64,000 bases of DNA from Infirmifilum sp. NZ (GTDB lineage: Archaea > Thermoproteota > Thermoprotei > Thermofilales > Thermofilaceae). A program made the position numbers and the translations under genes. Positions 52,425 to 60,297 of the stretch are shown in pieces; the stretch's first letter is position 1; the number at the start of each line of letters is the position of its first letter. Under the pieces are notes generated by a model. That model saw nothing but the letters and a program-made list of their open reading frames with translations. It did no database searches and was not told where the DNA came from. Location: the NCBI RefSeq assembly GCF_022693705.1, contig NZ_CP094288.1:1194443-1258442 (forward strand). Reading direction: 5' to 3'.

Positions 52425-53732
52425 ATGGAGATTGTACTCGAAAACCTTACGCCAGTAGTGTTTAGGGCTAGCGTTAGAGTCCTAGAGCTTATATCGAGAC
52501 ACTCGCTGTCGCTGGACTCGGCTTTCCAAGAGGCTCTTGGGGAGTTCAGCTTGAAGCCAGGTGAGCGAAAAGCGGTCTACTTACTTTCCAAAGGCACGCT
52601 TGAAAGCATTGGGCCTGCAATATATACTCTGAGGAAGCACGGTAAAGAGTCTCTGCCTCTGCGCAGGAGAATGGCCTTCCTAGTAGCTTTCTACCTCGTA
52701 CGGGAGAATTGGGAGACTCGCCTCAAGCTAAAAGCTGTAAGGGGTGGTTTGCTCAGCGACAGTCTTATGCCATTACTGTCTGAGCGCGCCATCGAGAAGG
52801 CTATGCTTGAAATCAAGGAGTTACCCGCCGCTCAACGCTTAGCCTACGAAGAAAGTATACCCCCGTTGGTAGCTGAGACTGCCCTAGCGATGTTCGGAGA
52901 AAAGGCTTCGAGGGATGTCTTGAGGTCGTTAAAGCGAAGGCACGTGTGGGTAAGGGTGACTGAACCCGGCTTGATTGACTGTGTCAAGGAGTATTTGTCG
53001 AGGCGCAGTTTTTCTGTGAAGATAGACGAGGATACTCCATCACTGCTGTCGGTAGAGTTAAATACGGATGATCCCTTACCGCAGCTCCCAAAGGGCGCGG
53101 TCTACCAGGATAAGGCTAGTGTAATCGCCGTGGAAGCGTTTCTATCGCTCAACCCTCGCGGCCTCATTGCCGACTTAGCTGCAGCTCCCTGCCTTAAGTC
53201 CTCTATTGTCTGCAACAAGGCGACAGAGGCTGAGATCATAGCCGTAGATGTATCTCAGAAGAGATTGCCATTATGCAGGAGCTTCATGGACTCGTCTCGT
53301 TGCGTGTACGACCTCGTGTGCTCTGACGGGAGGTTTTTCCAGTCGATGAAGCGTTTCGACGGCGTCGTTGTAGACGCCCCGTGTACTAACAGCGGTGCAA
53401 TCCCGCGGGACCCGGGTCTGCGGCTCGCTCTCTGGGATCTGAGCCGGAGCGATCTGGAGAAAATGAGTCAGACTCAGGTCCTCTTGCTTAGGAATGCTCT
53501 GAGGTTATCTAAACCTCACGCCCCAATACTTTTCTCTACATGCTCGATCTTCCCAGAGGAGGGTGAAAGGGTTTTGGCAAAACTGGAGAAAGCCTTCAAG
53601 CCCTTGAAGCCCATGCTCCCTCCGAGCCTCGAGAGCAGGCTGATCAAGCCCTGCGAGGGGTGCTACAGGCTTTACCCCCACCTCCACCGGACAGACGGCT
53701 TCTTTTTCTCAACAATCACAAGGACAGTTTAA
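52425..53732 (+). CDS. NOL1/NOP2/Sun-family RNA m5C methyltransferase
   Basis: 435 residues from ATG 52425; a TTG at 52416 is in frame. An N-terminal NusB/RsmB-like helical domain (about 1-150) precedes the SAM methyltransferase fold. The two catalytic Cys are present: VVDAPCTNSGAIPRDP (motif IV) and LFSTCSIFPEEGERV (motif VI). Motif I is altered: IADLAAAPCLKSSIV in place of the usual D-x-C-A-A-P-G-G-K-T. Target is rRNA or tRNA; not determined. Confidence 0.85.
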   Translation: MEIVLENLTPVVFRASVRVLELISRHSLSLDSAFQEALGEFSLKPGERKAVYLLSKGTLESIGPAIYTLRKHGKESLPLRRRMAFLVAFYLVRENWETRLKLKAVRGGLLSDSLMPLLSERAIEKAMLEIKELPAAQRLAYEESIPPLVAETALAMFGEKASRDVLRSLKRRHVWVRVTEPGLIDCVKEYLSRRSFSVKIDEDTPSLLSVELNTDDPLPQLPKGAVYQDKASVIAVEAFLSLNPRGLIADLAAAPCLKSSIVCNKATEAEIIAVDVSQKRLPLCRSFMDSSRCVYDLVCSDGRFFQSMKRFDGVVVDAPCTNSGAIPRDPGLRLALWDLSRSDLEKMSQTQVLLLRNALRLSKPHAPILFSTCSIFPEEGERVLAKLEKAFKPLKPMLPPSLESRLIKPCEGCYRLYPHLHRTDGFFFSTITRTV

Positions 53733-53757
53733 AAGCCCGCACGTCATCAGAGGGTGC

Positions 53758-54831
53758 GTGGTCGTGGAACTTAGGCCTTGCCTGGTCGTAACGACCCACC
53801 TAGGCCTCGAGAGAGTAGCCGCAAGCCGGATAAAGGAGGAGCTCGGCGTCGAGGCTGAGCCTCTGCCCGGAGGTTTTCAAGGGCTTGTCCTCGTGTACTG
53901 CCAGGGATTCGATGTGGACCTGTTGGCGAAAGAGCTCTCGTCGCGAATAGTAGAGGCCGAAAGAGTTCTCCCGATTTACCGGGCTGTAAAGGCAGACTTG
54001 GAAGAGATATGCGAGGCTGTGAGGAGCATTGCTCCACAGGTGCTGGGTGAGTCAGAGTCCTTCGCGGTTCGCACCGAACGCAGAGGGCATCATAACTTCA
54101 CTTCTATAGATGTGAACGTCAAAGCGGGGGCGTGCGTGCAGAGCGTGAGAGGCAACCCAGTCGATCTCGAAAACCCTGACAAGATCTTCTGGGTTGAAGT
54201 ACTGGGCGATACCGCCTATGTCTCCGTTACCCCGGGGTCTGTAGTCTTCAGAAAAAGCTACGATCGGAAACCGAACGTTCTAGTGCACCTTAGAAAAATA
54301 GTGATAGGTCAGGTCCCGTACCTCGCTGACATCGAAGCCTCCTACAAGGTAGGAGTCCGCATAGGTAGGGCTGTCCAGTCCTTCGAGGTAAAGGAACTCG
54401 TCATCACACCATATACTCCTGTCGATGCCCGGCCGCTGGCTAGCTTCATCAGAGGTGTGCTTGAAGGCATAGATTCTCGTTACAGCATCCAGACGCGCAG
54501 CTACAGTAGGAAAGTCCATAGGGTGCCGGTGAACCTATTCGACCTTTACCAGCTAGTAAGGGATTACCGCGAGCGGAATATTCCCATAATTGCCACGTCT
54601 ACCAAAGGCAGGTACGTCGGCGAGGTCAAGCGAGATGTGCGGAGAATTTTCGAGGATAACGACAAGGTCCTAGTACTGATCGGATCGCGTGAAGGGCTCC
54701 CGACCGGCGTGCTCCGCTTCTCGGACTTAGTGATAGACGTCCTGCCGGGGGTCACCTTAGCGACCGACGTAGCCGCGCCGTCTATTTTGACGGCCATTGC
54801 GGGGGTCCTCGCAGAGGAGAATAATGACTGA
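53758..54831 (+). CDS. THUMP-SPOUT predicted RNA methyltransferase
   Basis: 357 residues. N-terminal ferredoxin-like and THUMP domain (about 1-165, ESFAVRTERRGHHNFTSIDV, VNVKAGACVQS), then a SPOUT-type C-terminal domain (NIPIIATSTKGRYVGEV, VLVLIGSREGLPTGVLR, IDVLPGVTLATDVAAPSILT). This matches the archaeal THUMP-fused SPOUT family, predicted to methylate RNA. It follows the m5C enzyme in the same direction, 25 bases on. Confidence 0.8.
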   Translation: MVVELRPCLVVTTHLGLERVAASRIKEELGVEAEPLPGGFQGLVLVYCQGFDVDLLAKELSSRIVEAERVLPIYRAVKADLEEICEAVRSIAPQVLGESESFAVRTERRGHHNFTSIDVNVKAGACVQSVRGNPVDLENPDKIFWVEVLGDTAYVSVTPGSVVFRKSYDRKPNVLVHLRKIVIGQVPYLADIEASYKVGVRIGRAVQSFEVKELVITPYTPVDARPLASFIRGVLEGIDSRYSIQTRSYSRKVHRVPVNLFDLYQLVRDYRERNIPIIATSTKGRYVGEVKRDVRRIFEDNDKVLVLIGSREGLPTGVLRFSDLVIDVLPGVTLATDVAAPSILTAIAGVLAEENND

Positions 54832-54839
54832 TACACGGC

Positions 54840-55133
54840 TTACTTTCGCTTGACCAGGATGAAGATTGGCTCTGATATCCGCTCGCCTTTGCAACGGGGA
54901 CACCTGCTGGGCTTGCGCGCGCTTTCTAGGCTTGTGAAAACATACCCGCAGTCGCGGCAAACCGGGGGTTTCATGGCGATGAAGGCGCTGTTATTCGTCG
55001 CTCTTCTGATAGTCTTAGCCGCATGGTTTATGTCGTCCAGTAGCCTTTTCGCGTCGGAGCTCCTGAGGGAGAGCATTTGGAGAAGATCGTGGAGAGTGAA
55101 CTCAACACCAGGGTTACTGAGAAAAATCTCCAC
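54840..55133 (-). CDS. Predicted transcriptional regulator, winged helix plus zinc ribbon
   Basis: 97 residues from GTG 55133. The N-terminal helix-turn-helix (EFTLHDLLQMLSLRSSDAKR) and C-terminal ribbon (CRDCGYVFTSLES...CPRCKGERI) match the COG3357 archaeal family. Convergent with the THUMP-SPOUT gene. Target unknown. Confidence 0.8.
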   Translation of the reverse strand: MEIFLSNPGVEFTLHDLLQMLSLRSSDAKRLLDDINHAAKTIRRATNNSAFIAMKPPVCRDCGYVFTSLESARKPSRCPRCKGERISEPIFILVKRK

Positions 55134-55158
55134 TAATTTCTCGCGAGCAGTTTTTTCC

Positions 55159-55572
55159 TCACTCGTTACTGATCACAGGTCTGAACTTAATGCCATACTC
55201 TATTATCCCTTTCTCTCCCTGCTCTCTGTACCTCCTGAGGACGGCCTCTACCCTCATCCCCTCGTGTACTTCATCCGGTTCAACGTCAGTTATCTGCGCG
55301 GGGACGAGTGTTCCATCGTCTAGCCTCACTAAAGCAACGACGTAGGGCGCTTGGCCCACGAACTCCGTGGGCGGCGACCTCACAATACTGAATGTCTCGA
55401 CGACCCCGGTCTCCGGCAACTTCCTCGGCTCTACGTTATCAGAGCCACAGACAGGGCAGCTTCGCCTGTACGGGTAGAAGGTCTTCCCGCAGTCCTTGCA
55501 AGCACCCCCTATCAACCTGTACTTCGTTACCCTTTCACGCCAAACCCTTGGAACACTCCTCATGTACGCCAC
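55159..55572 (-). CDS. DUF35 OB-fold acyl-CoA-associated protein
   Basis: 137 residues. An N-terminal rubredoxin-like zinc finger (GGACKDCGKTFYPYRRSCPV) and an OB fold (ETGVVETFSIVRSPP, YVVALVRLDDGTLVPAQI). In archaea this protein binds CoA and bridges acetoacetyl-CoA thiolase and HMG-CoA synthase in one channelling complex. Here it is the third gene of exactly that operon, one base after the thiolase stop. Confidence 0.92.
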   Translation of the reverse strand: MAYMRSVPRVWRERVTKYRLIGGACKDCGKTFYPYRRSCPVCGSDNVEPRKLPETGVVETFSIVRSPPTEFVGQAPYVVALVRLDDGTLVPAQITDVEPDEVHEGMRVEAVLRRYREQGEKGIIEYGIKFRPVISNE

Positions 55573-55573
55573 T

Positions 55574-56743
55574 CTACCTCACCCTTCTCACGATGTTAAC
55601 CACGACCGTCCCCCCAACACCCCCGACGTTTTGGGCTAAGCCGATCTCCGCGTCGGGGACCTGGTTAGCTCCGGCCTCCCCCCTTAGCTGGGTGACTAGG
55701 TCGTATACCTGGTAAACCCCAGTCGCGCCGACCGGGTGACCTCTAGCCTTTAAGCCTCCCATAGTGTTCGTGGGGAGGTCGCCATCTCTCTCGAGTTGAC
55801 CTTCCTTGAGGAGTTTCCACCCCTCGCCTTTACGGGCGAATCCAAGATCCTCCAAGTGTATCACGCCTAGCACTGTGAAGGCATCGTGGACCTCGAGCAA
55901 GTCCACATCCTTGGATTCAATGCCGGCTTGCTTAAAAGCGGAGCTCTTGGCCTTTACCGTTGCTGCCAGTGTTGTGAGGTCGGGTCTGTCGTGAAGACTA
56001 AGTATGTCTGTGGCTAACCCGCTCCCCGCGAGCTCGATAAGTATGTCTTTTCCGATCCTTTTGGCCTTTTCCTCGGAGCATAGAACTAGCGCCGCGCTCC
56101 CGTCCCCGAGAGGAGCGCTCTCCAAGAGCCTTATCGGGTCTGCGACGGGGGGCGATCTCAGCACCTCATCGAGGGTCACAGGCTTGGGGAACTGGGCTAG
56201 AGGATTATTCGCTGCGTACTTGTGGTCGTGGACTGCGAAAAGAGCGATATCCTCCTGCTTAACGCCGAACTTCTTCATGTACGTTCTGTAAACGAGGGCG
56301 TTAAGGGCTACGAACGAGAAACCCGCGAAAGCCACGTACTCCTGGTCTTCAGCCATCATCAGCGCGCTCGTAGCGTCACTAGTCGTGGCATCTGTGAGCT
56401 TCTCCGCTCCAACCGCCAGCACACAGTCGTAGACACCGGACTTTACCGCTAAGTAGGCGCTATGAACGGCCGCCCCGCCGCTGGCGCAGGCTGCCTCGAC
56501 TTTATGCGCAGCAACACCCGGTATTCCAAGCCACGTTGCGAGCAGGGAGCCAAGGTGCTCCTGCCCTTGAAGGTAGCCGGATGACATGTTGCCCACGAAC
56601 ACCGCCTCAACGTCGCGTTTTGAGAGGCCGGCGTCCTGTATAGCCTTCCTAGAGGCTTCGGTCATTAAGTCGCGGAGTGAGAGGTCCCAGTGTTCGTCTA
56701 TTTTTGTGGCGCCGACGCCAACAATAAACACTCTGTTGCCCAT
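55574..56743 (-). CDS. Acetoacetyl-CoA thiolase
   Basis: 389 residues. The nucleophilic Cys is in VEAACASGGAAVHSAYLAV, His in DAFTVLG/NTMGGLKARGHPVGATG, and the C-terminal segment is GGVGGTVVVNIV. This archaeal SCP2-type thiolase condenses two acetyl-CoA for the mevalonate pathway. It starts at the base before the HMG-CoA synthase stop region ends (no gap). Confidence 0.92.
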   Translation of the reverse strand: MGNRVFIVGVGATKIDEHWDLSLRDLMTEASRKAIQDAGLSKRDVEAVFVGNMSSGYLQGQEHLGSLLATWLGIPGVAAHKVEAACASGGAAVHSAYLAVKSGVYDCVLAVGAEKLTDATTSDATSALMMAEDQEYVAFAGFSFVALNALVYRTYMKKFGVKQEDIALFAVHDHKYAANNPLAQFPKPVTLDEVLRSPPVADPIRLLESAPLGDGSAALVLCSEEKAKRIGKDILIELAGSGLATDILSLHDRPDLTTLAATVKAKSSAFKQAGIESKDVDLLEVHDAFTVLGVIHLEDLGFARKGEGWKLLKEGQLERDGDLPTNTMGGLKARGHPVGATGVYQVYDLVTQLRGEAGANQVPDAEIGLAQNVGGVGGTVVVNIVRRVR

Positions 56744-57790
56744 TTAGGTCACCCCGTGGATGTACCTCCTGTACTTCAGGTAGTAGGCGTAATCTACGAG
56801 CTTTTTCCTTGAAAGGTAGTGGGAAACTTTGGGCGCCAGTTTCCTTCTAGCCTCAATACCCTCCTCCACGACTATACTAAGGGCGTCGGAACCTGCACCG
56901 CTACCGAAGGAAACTACGAGTATCCTCTCGCCTGGTTTAGCGTGATCCAAAACGTTTGCTAGGCCGATCAGCGACGCGGCAGCGTAAGTGTTGCCTATCT
57001 CCCCTGAGAGCAGGCCCAGTCGCAGCTGTTCCTCCGTGAACCCCAGCATCTGCGCCATCCTCTGCGGGAACTTCACGTTGGGCTGGTGGAACACAACGTA
57101 GTTGAAGTCGCTGGGCTTTAACCCCGTCTCCTCCATTAAGCCTCTTGCAGCGCTCTCTATGTGGTGGAAGTACGCCGGGTCACCGGTGAACCGGAAGGTG
57201 TGCATTGGAAACTTCTCACCCTCCCGACGCCAGAAGTCCGGCGTATCGGTCACGTAGCTGTAAACATGCTCGATCGTCGCTACTGAATCCCTCGAGAGAG
57301 GACCTAGGACGTAGGCGGCTGCCCCGGCGGCCGCCGTGTACTCGAGCTCGTCCCCGGGTCTACCTTGGGCTGTGTCGGTGCCAATGCCCACGCCGTACTT
57401 TATCACTCCAGCTGAAACCAGGGCTGCTACGCTGATCACAGCTGTGGTTCCCGCCTTGCAGGCGAACTCCATGTCTATGCCGTAGAGCTTCCTCGAGAAC
57501 CCAAGGGCTTCGGCTATCACCGTAGCCGACGGTTTAACGGCGTAGGGCGGGCTTTCAGATCCGATGTAGAGTGCCTCGATGAGGGAGGGGTCGATGCCTG
57601 CCCTCTTCAAAGCGTTTTTCGCGGCCTCGTACGCGATGGTCAATGAGTCCTCGTCGGGTCCTGGGAGGCTTTTAGTCTTCACTGGGGCCTTCTCCCCACC
57701 CTTGGTGTGCACCCTCGCAATTTCCTTCGTCTCAATCCTGTAAATGGGGATGTACGCCCCGTAGCCGTAGATTGACGCCAGTCCTTTCAT
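56744..57790 (-). CDS. Hydroxymethylglutaryl-CoA synthase
   Basis: 348 residues. Catalytic Cys in MEFACKAGTTAVISVAALV, Glu in the N-terminal part (IEALYIGSESPPYAVKPSA), His in the VVFHQPNVKFPQRMA segment. It makes HMG-CoA, precursor of archaeal isoprenoid lipids and polyprenols. First gene of the operon with thiolase and DUF35, with no gap to the thiolase start. Confidence 0.93.
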   Translation of the reverse strand: MKGLASIYGYGAYIPIYRIETKEIARVHTKGGEKAPVKTKSLPGPDEDSLTIAYEAAKNALKRAGIDPSLIEALYIGSESPPYAVKPSATVIAEALGFSRKLYGIDMEFACKAGTTAVISVAALVSAGVIKYGVGIGTDTAQGRPGDELEYTAAAGAAAYVLGPLSRDSVATIEHVYSYVTDTPDFWRREGEKFPMHTFRFTGDPAYFHHIESAARGLMEETGLKPSDFNYVVFHQPNVKFPQRMAQMLGFTEEQLRLGLLSGEIGNTYAAASLIGLANVLDHAKPGERILVVSFGSGAGSDALSIVVEEGIEARRKLAPKVSHYLSRKKLVDYAYYLKYRRYIHGVT

Positions 57791-57848
57791 TCTGCGTCAG
57801 AGGTGTAGAAGATGGGGTGGTATAATAATTTTTACGCTTGTTGTTCTT

Positions 57849-58571
57849 CTATACGTTGTTTGACGAAATTCTCCGGAGATCCTCGATTATCTGTATGCTG
57901 CTGCTTGTTCCTATTCGGTCTGCCCCCAGGAGGTAGAAGTACAAAGCCTGCAAACCAGTCCTAATACCCCCCGCAGCTTTTATACGCGTCGATGTCCCAG
58001 AGACGGCTTTCCTAATAATCAGGATATCCTCGGGTGTAGCACCTCGTGGTCCGAAACCTGTAGACGTCTTAACAAAGTGCACACCTGCTCTAGCAAGCTC
58101 CCTAGAGACGTCGTGTATCGTTTTGCCGTCGAGGAACCCCGTCTCAATGATCACCTTGAGAACCCCACCATACTCTTTGGCTACTTCCAGGAGGCGTTTA
58201 GCCTCTTCCACGGCCTCTGCCACCATACCACTCCTCAGCATGGAGATGTTAATAACGGCATCAACCTCGTCAGCACCGCTTTCGAAGGCCCTCCTAGCCT
58301 CCCTCTCTTTGACTTCGGCAGGCGAGTTCCCATGTGGGAAGGAAACCACCGTTGCTACCTTTACACTCTCACCCACCACGCGTCTAGCCCTACTGACGAA
58401 AAAAGGTGGAACGCAGCAAGCGTAAAAGCCGTACTGAACTGCCTCCAGGCACGTCCTTTCTAAATCTGGGAGAGTAGCCTCGGGCCTTAGATTTGTGTGG
58501 TCAATCACCCTAGCCACAGCCTCAACAACATCTTCAGTGTCACTTACACTTCTGGCGAGAATCTTCTGCAC
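57849..58571 (-). CDS. deoC: Deoxyribose-phosphate aldolase
   Basis: 240 residues from GTG 58571. IDHTNLRPEATLPDLERTC at the start, DEVDAVINISML, LKVIIETGFLD, and the Schiff-base Lys in FVKTSTGFGPRGA. The closing KAAGGIRTGLQALYFYLLGA is typical. The minus-strand AATAAATTTATG (about 58598-58609) lies some 30 bases upstream and is its TATA box. Confidence 0.94.
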   Translation of the reverse strand: MQKILARSVSDTEDVVEAVARVIDHTNLRPEATLPDLERTCLEAVQYGFYACCVPPFFVSRARRVVGESVKVATVVSFPHGNSPAEVKEREARRAFESGADEVDAVINISMLRSGMVAEAVEEAKRLLEVAKEYGGVLKVIIETGFLDGKTIHDVSRELARAGVHFVKTSTGFGPRGATPEDILIIRKAVSGTSTRIKAAGGIRTGLQALYFYLLGADRIGTSSSIQIIEDLRRISSNNV

Positions 58572-58618
58572 AAATGGTTAATATCTTGCCTTCGCTCATA
58601 AATTTATTGATACACTTG

Positions 58619-59404
58619 ATGTGGCGAGCGCTCGCAGAGGTGCTTGGCGTCTACAGATTGTACGAGTACCTGCTCGAGAAAGAAGTGAAAAGCGGCGACA
58701 TCCCAAGGCACGTTGCATTCATCCTTGATGGCAACAGAAGGTGGGCTAGATCGAGAGGGCTTCCACCTTGGCTGGGGCACCGCCACGGCGCCGAGAAAGC
58801 TGAGGAGGTTCTCAAGTGGTGCTACGACTTAGGGGTGAAGACGGTAACGCTCTACGTGCTATCGACGGAGAACCTGATGAGGCGGAGCAGGGAGGAGGTT
58901 GAGGAGATACTCAGGTTGCTGGAGGAGAAAATCGAGGAGCTGAAGGCCTCCGGGGAGGTTGAGAAGCGCCGCGTCCGCGTGAAGTTCATCGGTGACAGGG
59001 CCTCCCTGTCCCCGAGTCTCATATCTAAGATTGAGGAGCTGGAAAAATGCACAGCGAGGTTCTCAGAGAGGTTCTTAAACATTGCGGTAGCGTACGGTGG
59101 GAGGAGGGAGATCATCGATGCTGTGAGAAGGCTCGTCATGGACGTGCAGGCAGGCAGGTTGTCGGTGGAGGACATAAACGAGGAGGTCTTCCAAAGGTAC
59201 CTCTACACGGGTGACCTGCCTTACCCTGACCCAGACTTAGTGGTCAGGACGAGTGGGGAGGAGAGGATAAGCAACTTCCTGCTTTGGCAGATAGCTTACT
59301 CGGAGCTGGTTTTCCTAGATGTCCTGTGGCCGGAATTCAGGAAGATCGACCTTCTTCGCGCCATAAGGGTGTACCAGTCGAGGCAACGCAGGTTTGGTAG
59401 GTAA
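58619..59404 (+). CDS. uppS: Cis-prenyltransferase (polyprenyl diphosphate synthase)
   Basis: 261 residues from ATG 58619 (MWRALAEVLGVYRLYEYLL). The ATG at 58574 lies two bases from the deoC start and on its promoter, so I consider it unlikely. HVAFILDGNRRWARSRG is the diphosphate-binding signature, with GHRHGAEKAEEVLKWCYDLG, TLYVLSTENLMRRS and the C-terminal DLPYPDPDLVVRTSGEERIS motifs. It makes the long cis-polyprenol carrier (dolichol-type) used for N-glycosylation. Confidence 0.93.
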   Translation: MWRALAEVLGVYRLYEYLLEKEVKSGDIPRHVAFILDGNRRWARSRGLPPWLGHRHGAEKAEEVLKWCYDLGVKTVTLYVLSTENLMRRSREEVEEILRLLEEKIEELKASGEVEKRRVRVKFIGDRASLSPSLISKIEELEKCTARFSERFLNIAVAYGGRREIIDAVRRLVMDVQAGRLSVEDINEEVFQRYLYTGDLPYPDPDLVVRTSGEERISNFLLWQIAYSELVFLDVLWPEFRKIDLLRAIRVYQSRQRRFGR

Positions 59405-59412
59405 CAATCTTG

Positions 59413-59449
59413 CTTCTTAGTTTTCCCTGGATTCTTCCCATGTTCGGCC
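59413..59449 (+). repeat. 3'-flank repeat, copy A
   Basis: CTTCTTAGTTTTCCCT followed by TTCTT, TG and TCG blocks, starting nine bases after the uppS stop. The same series, with a few changes, starts at 62850 after the stop of the small membrane-protein gene. The T-rich core may terminate transcription. Confidence 0.45.
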
Positions 59450-59603
59450 TATGCTTTCCCTTGTCCCGAGGGCTTGGAGAGGTGGGTTGTGGGAAAGTGT
59501 TCCAGCGTTTCATGCATTAAAGCTGTTCCTCGACGAAGCCGAGGTCAAGGAGCTCGCTGAAAAGCCAGCGAGGCACTACCGCCTAGGCGCCCAGCAACAC
59601 TAG

Positions 59604-59772
59604 GCCCCGGCTCGCGGTTGGCCGCCGCTGCCCGCAATGGGCGCCGCGGCCGCCGGGTGCTCCTCCCGGAAGCCCCCCTAGAGGGGCAGGCCCGCAACGG
59701 GCGATGCGGCGCCTCCGTGGGGCGACCCCGAGGCCGACCAGAGATGACGACGACTTTAAGGGGGCCAGTGGG
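59604..59772. ncRNA. Candidate structured RNA (GC-rich block)
   Basis: Consecutive stems: GGCCGC/GCGGCC enclosing GCCC-GCAAT-GGGC (about 59619-59650), CCGGG/CCCGG, CCCC-TAGA-GGGG (about 59674-59687), then GCCC-GCAAC-GGGC. The hairpin GCCCGCAAYGGGCG occurs twice about 60 bases apart. No match to RNase P, SRP or tRNA cores was found by eye, and strand is unknown. Confidence 0.3.
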
Positions 59773-59851
59773 GGCAGAAAAGGAGGAGCTTTGGTAGGTG
59801 ATCACGGGTACGTATACGTTAGTTTTTTTAAACGCTAAGTGGGGCTAGAAA

Positions 59852-60295
59852 GTGGTGGATGTGTCGTACAACATATACCAGTTCAACAGCTTTGATGATT
59901 TACTAAAATACGTCGAAGCCCAGATAGCGAGCATACAGGACATGCTTCAGCAACTTGAGCAAAGGTACGAAGTGGTGCGCGTCAGGGCGGAGCGCATGAA
60001 AGCCCTCGAGAGAGTGCTGGAGGACCTCCTGGGAGAGAAGCTGTCCTCGCTCAACGAGATCGACTACATGGGATTAAAGGTTGTCGTCAACGCGAGGGCC
60101 GTTGACGAGCTAAACGTGCTCGAGGAGACTATAGAGTCGCAGAGGGAGTCGCTGGAAGCTCTCGCGCGCATTAGGGACGTGCTTCACAAGCTTGGGAGCT
60201 CCCTGTCATCTGGTGAAGAGCTGACCGGGATCTCCATACTAGTTCAGACACTCAACGGAATACCTGTCAGGATACTTTTGAAGGAGACTGAGTAG
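59852..60295 (+). CDS. Coiled-coil protein, unknown
   Basis: 147 residues from GTG 59852. Long helices (residues 14-67 and 85-125, for example YVEAQIASIQDMLQQLEQRY and LEETIESQRESLEALARIRD) around a short beta section (YMGLKVVVNAR), a prefoldin-like arrangement. The stop is two bases before the next gene's ATG, so it is co-translated with the secreted propeller/thioredoxin protein. Function unknown. Confidence 0.6.
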   Translation: MVDVSYNIYQFNSFDDLLKYVEAQIASIQDMLQQLEQRYEVVRVRAERMKALERVLEDLLGEKLSSLNEIDYMGLKVVVNARAVDELNVLEETIESQRESLEALARIRDVLHKLGSSLSSGEELTGISILVQTLNGIPVRILLKETE

Positions 60296-60297
60296 CG

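Larger units (their letters stand above)
59405..59851. other. Intergenic stretch with relic frame and GC-rich structure
   Basis: About 450 bases. A 51-codon frame from ATG 59451 to TAG 59601-59603 reads like protein (VPAFHALKLFLDEAEVKELA) but matches no family I know and may be a relic. It runs into a GC-rich block (about 59600-59770). TTTTTTTAAACG (59823-59834) is the TATA element for the next gene. Confidence 0.4.

Noticed and set aside
59545..59805. 86-codon minus-strand frame
   Set aside because: Lies in the hairpin-rich GC block and has low-complexity Arg/Pro content; structure explains it better than coding.
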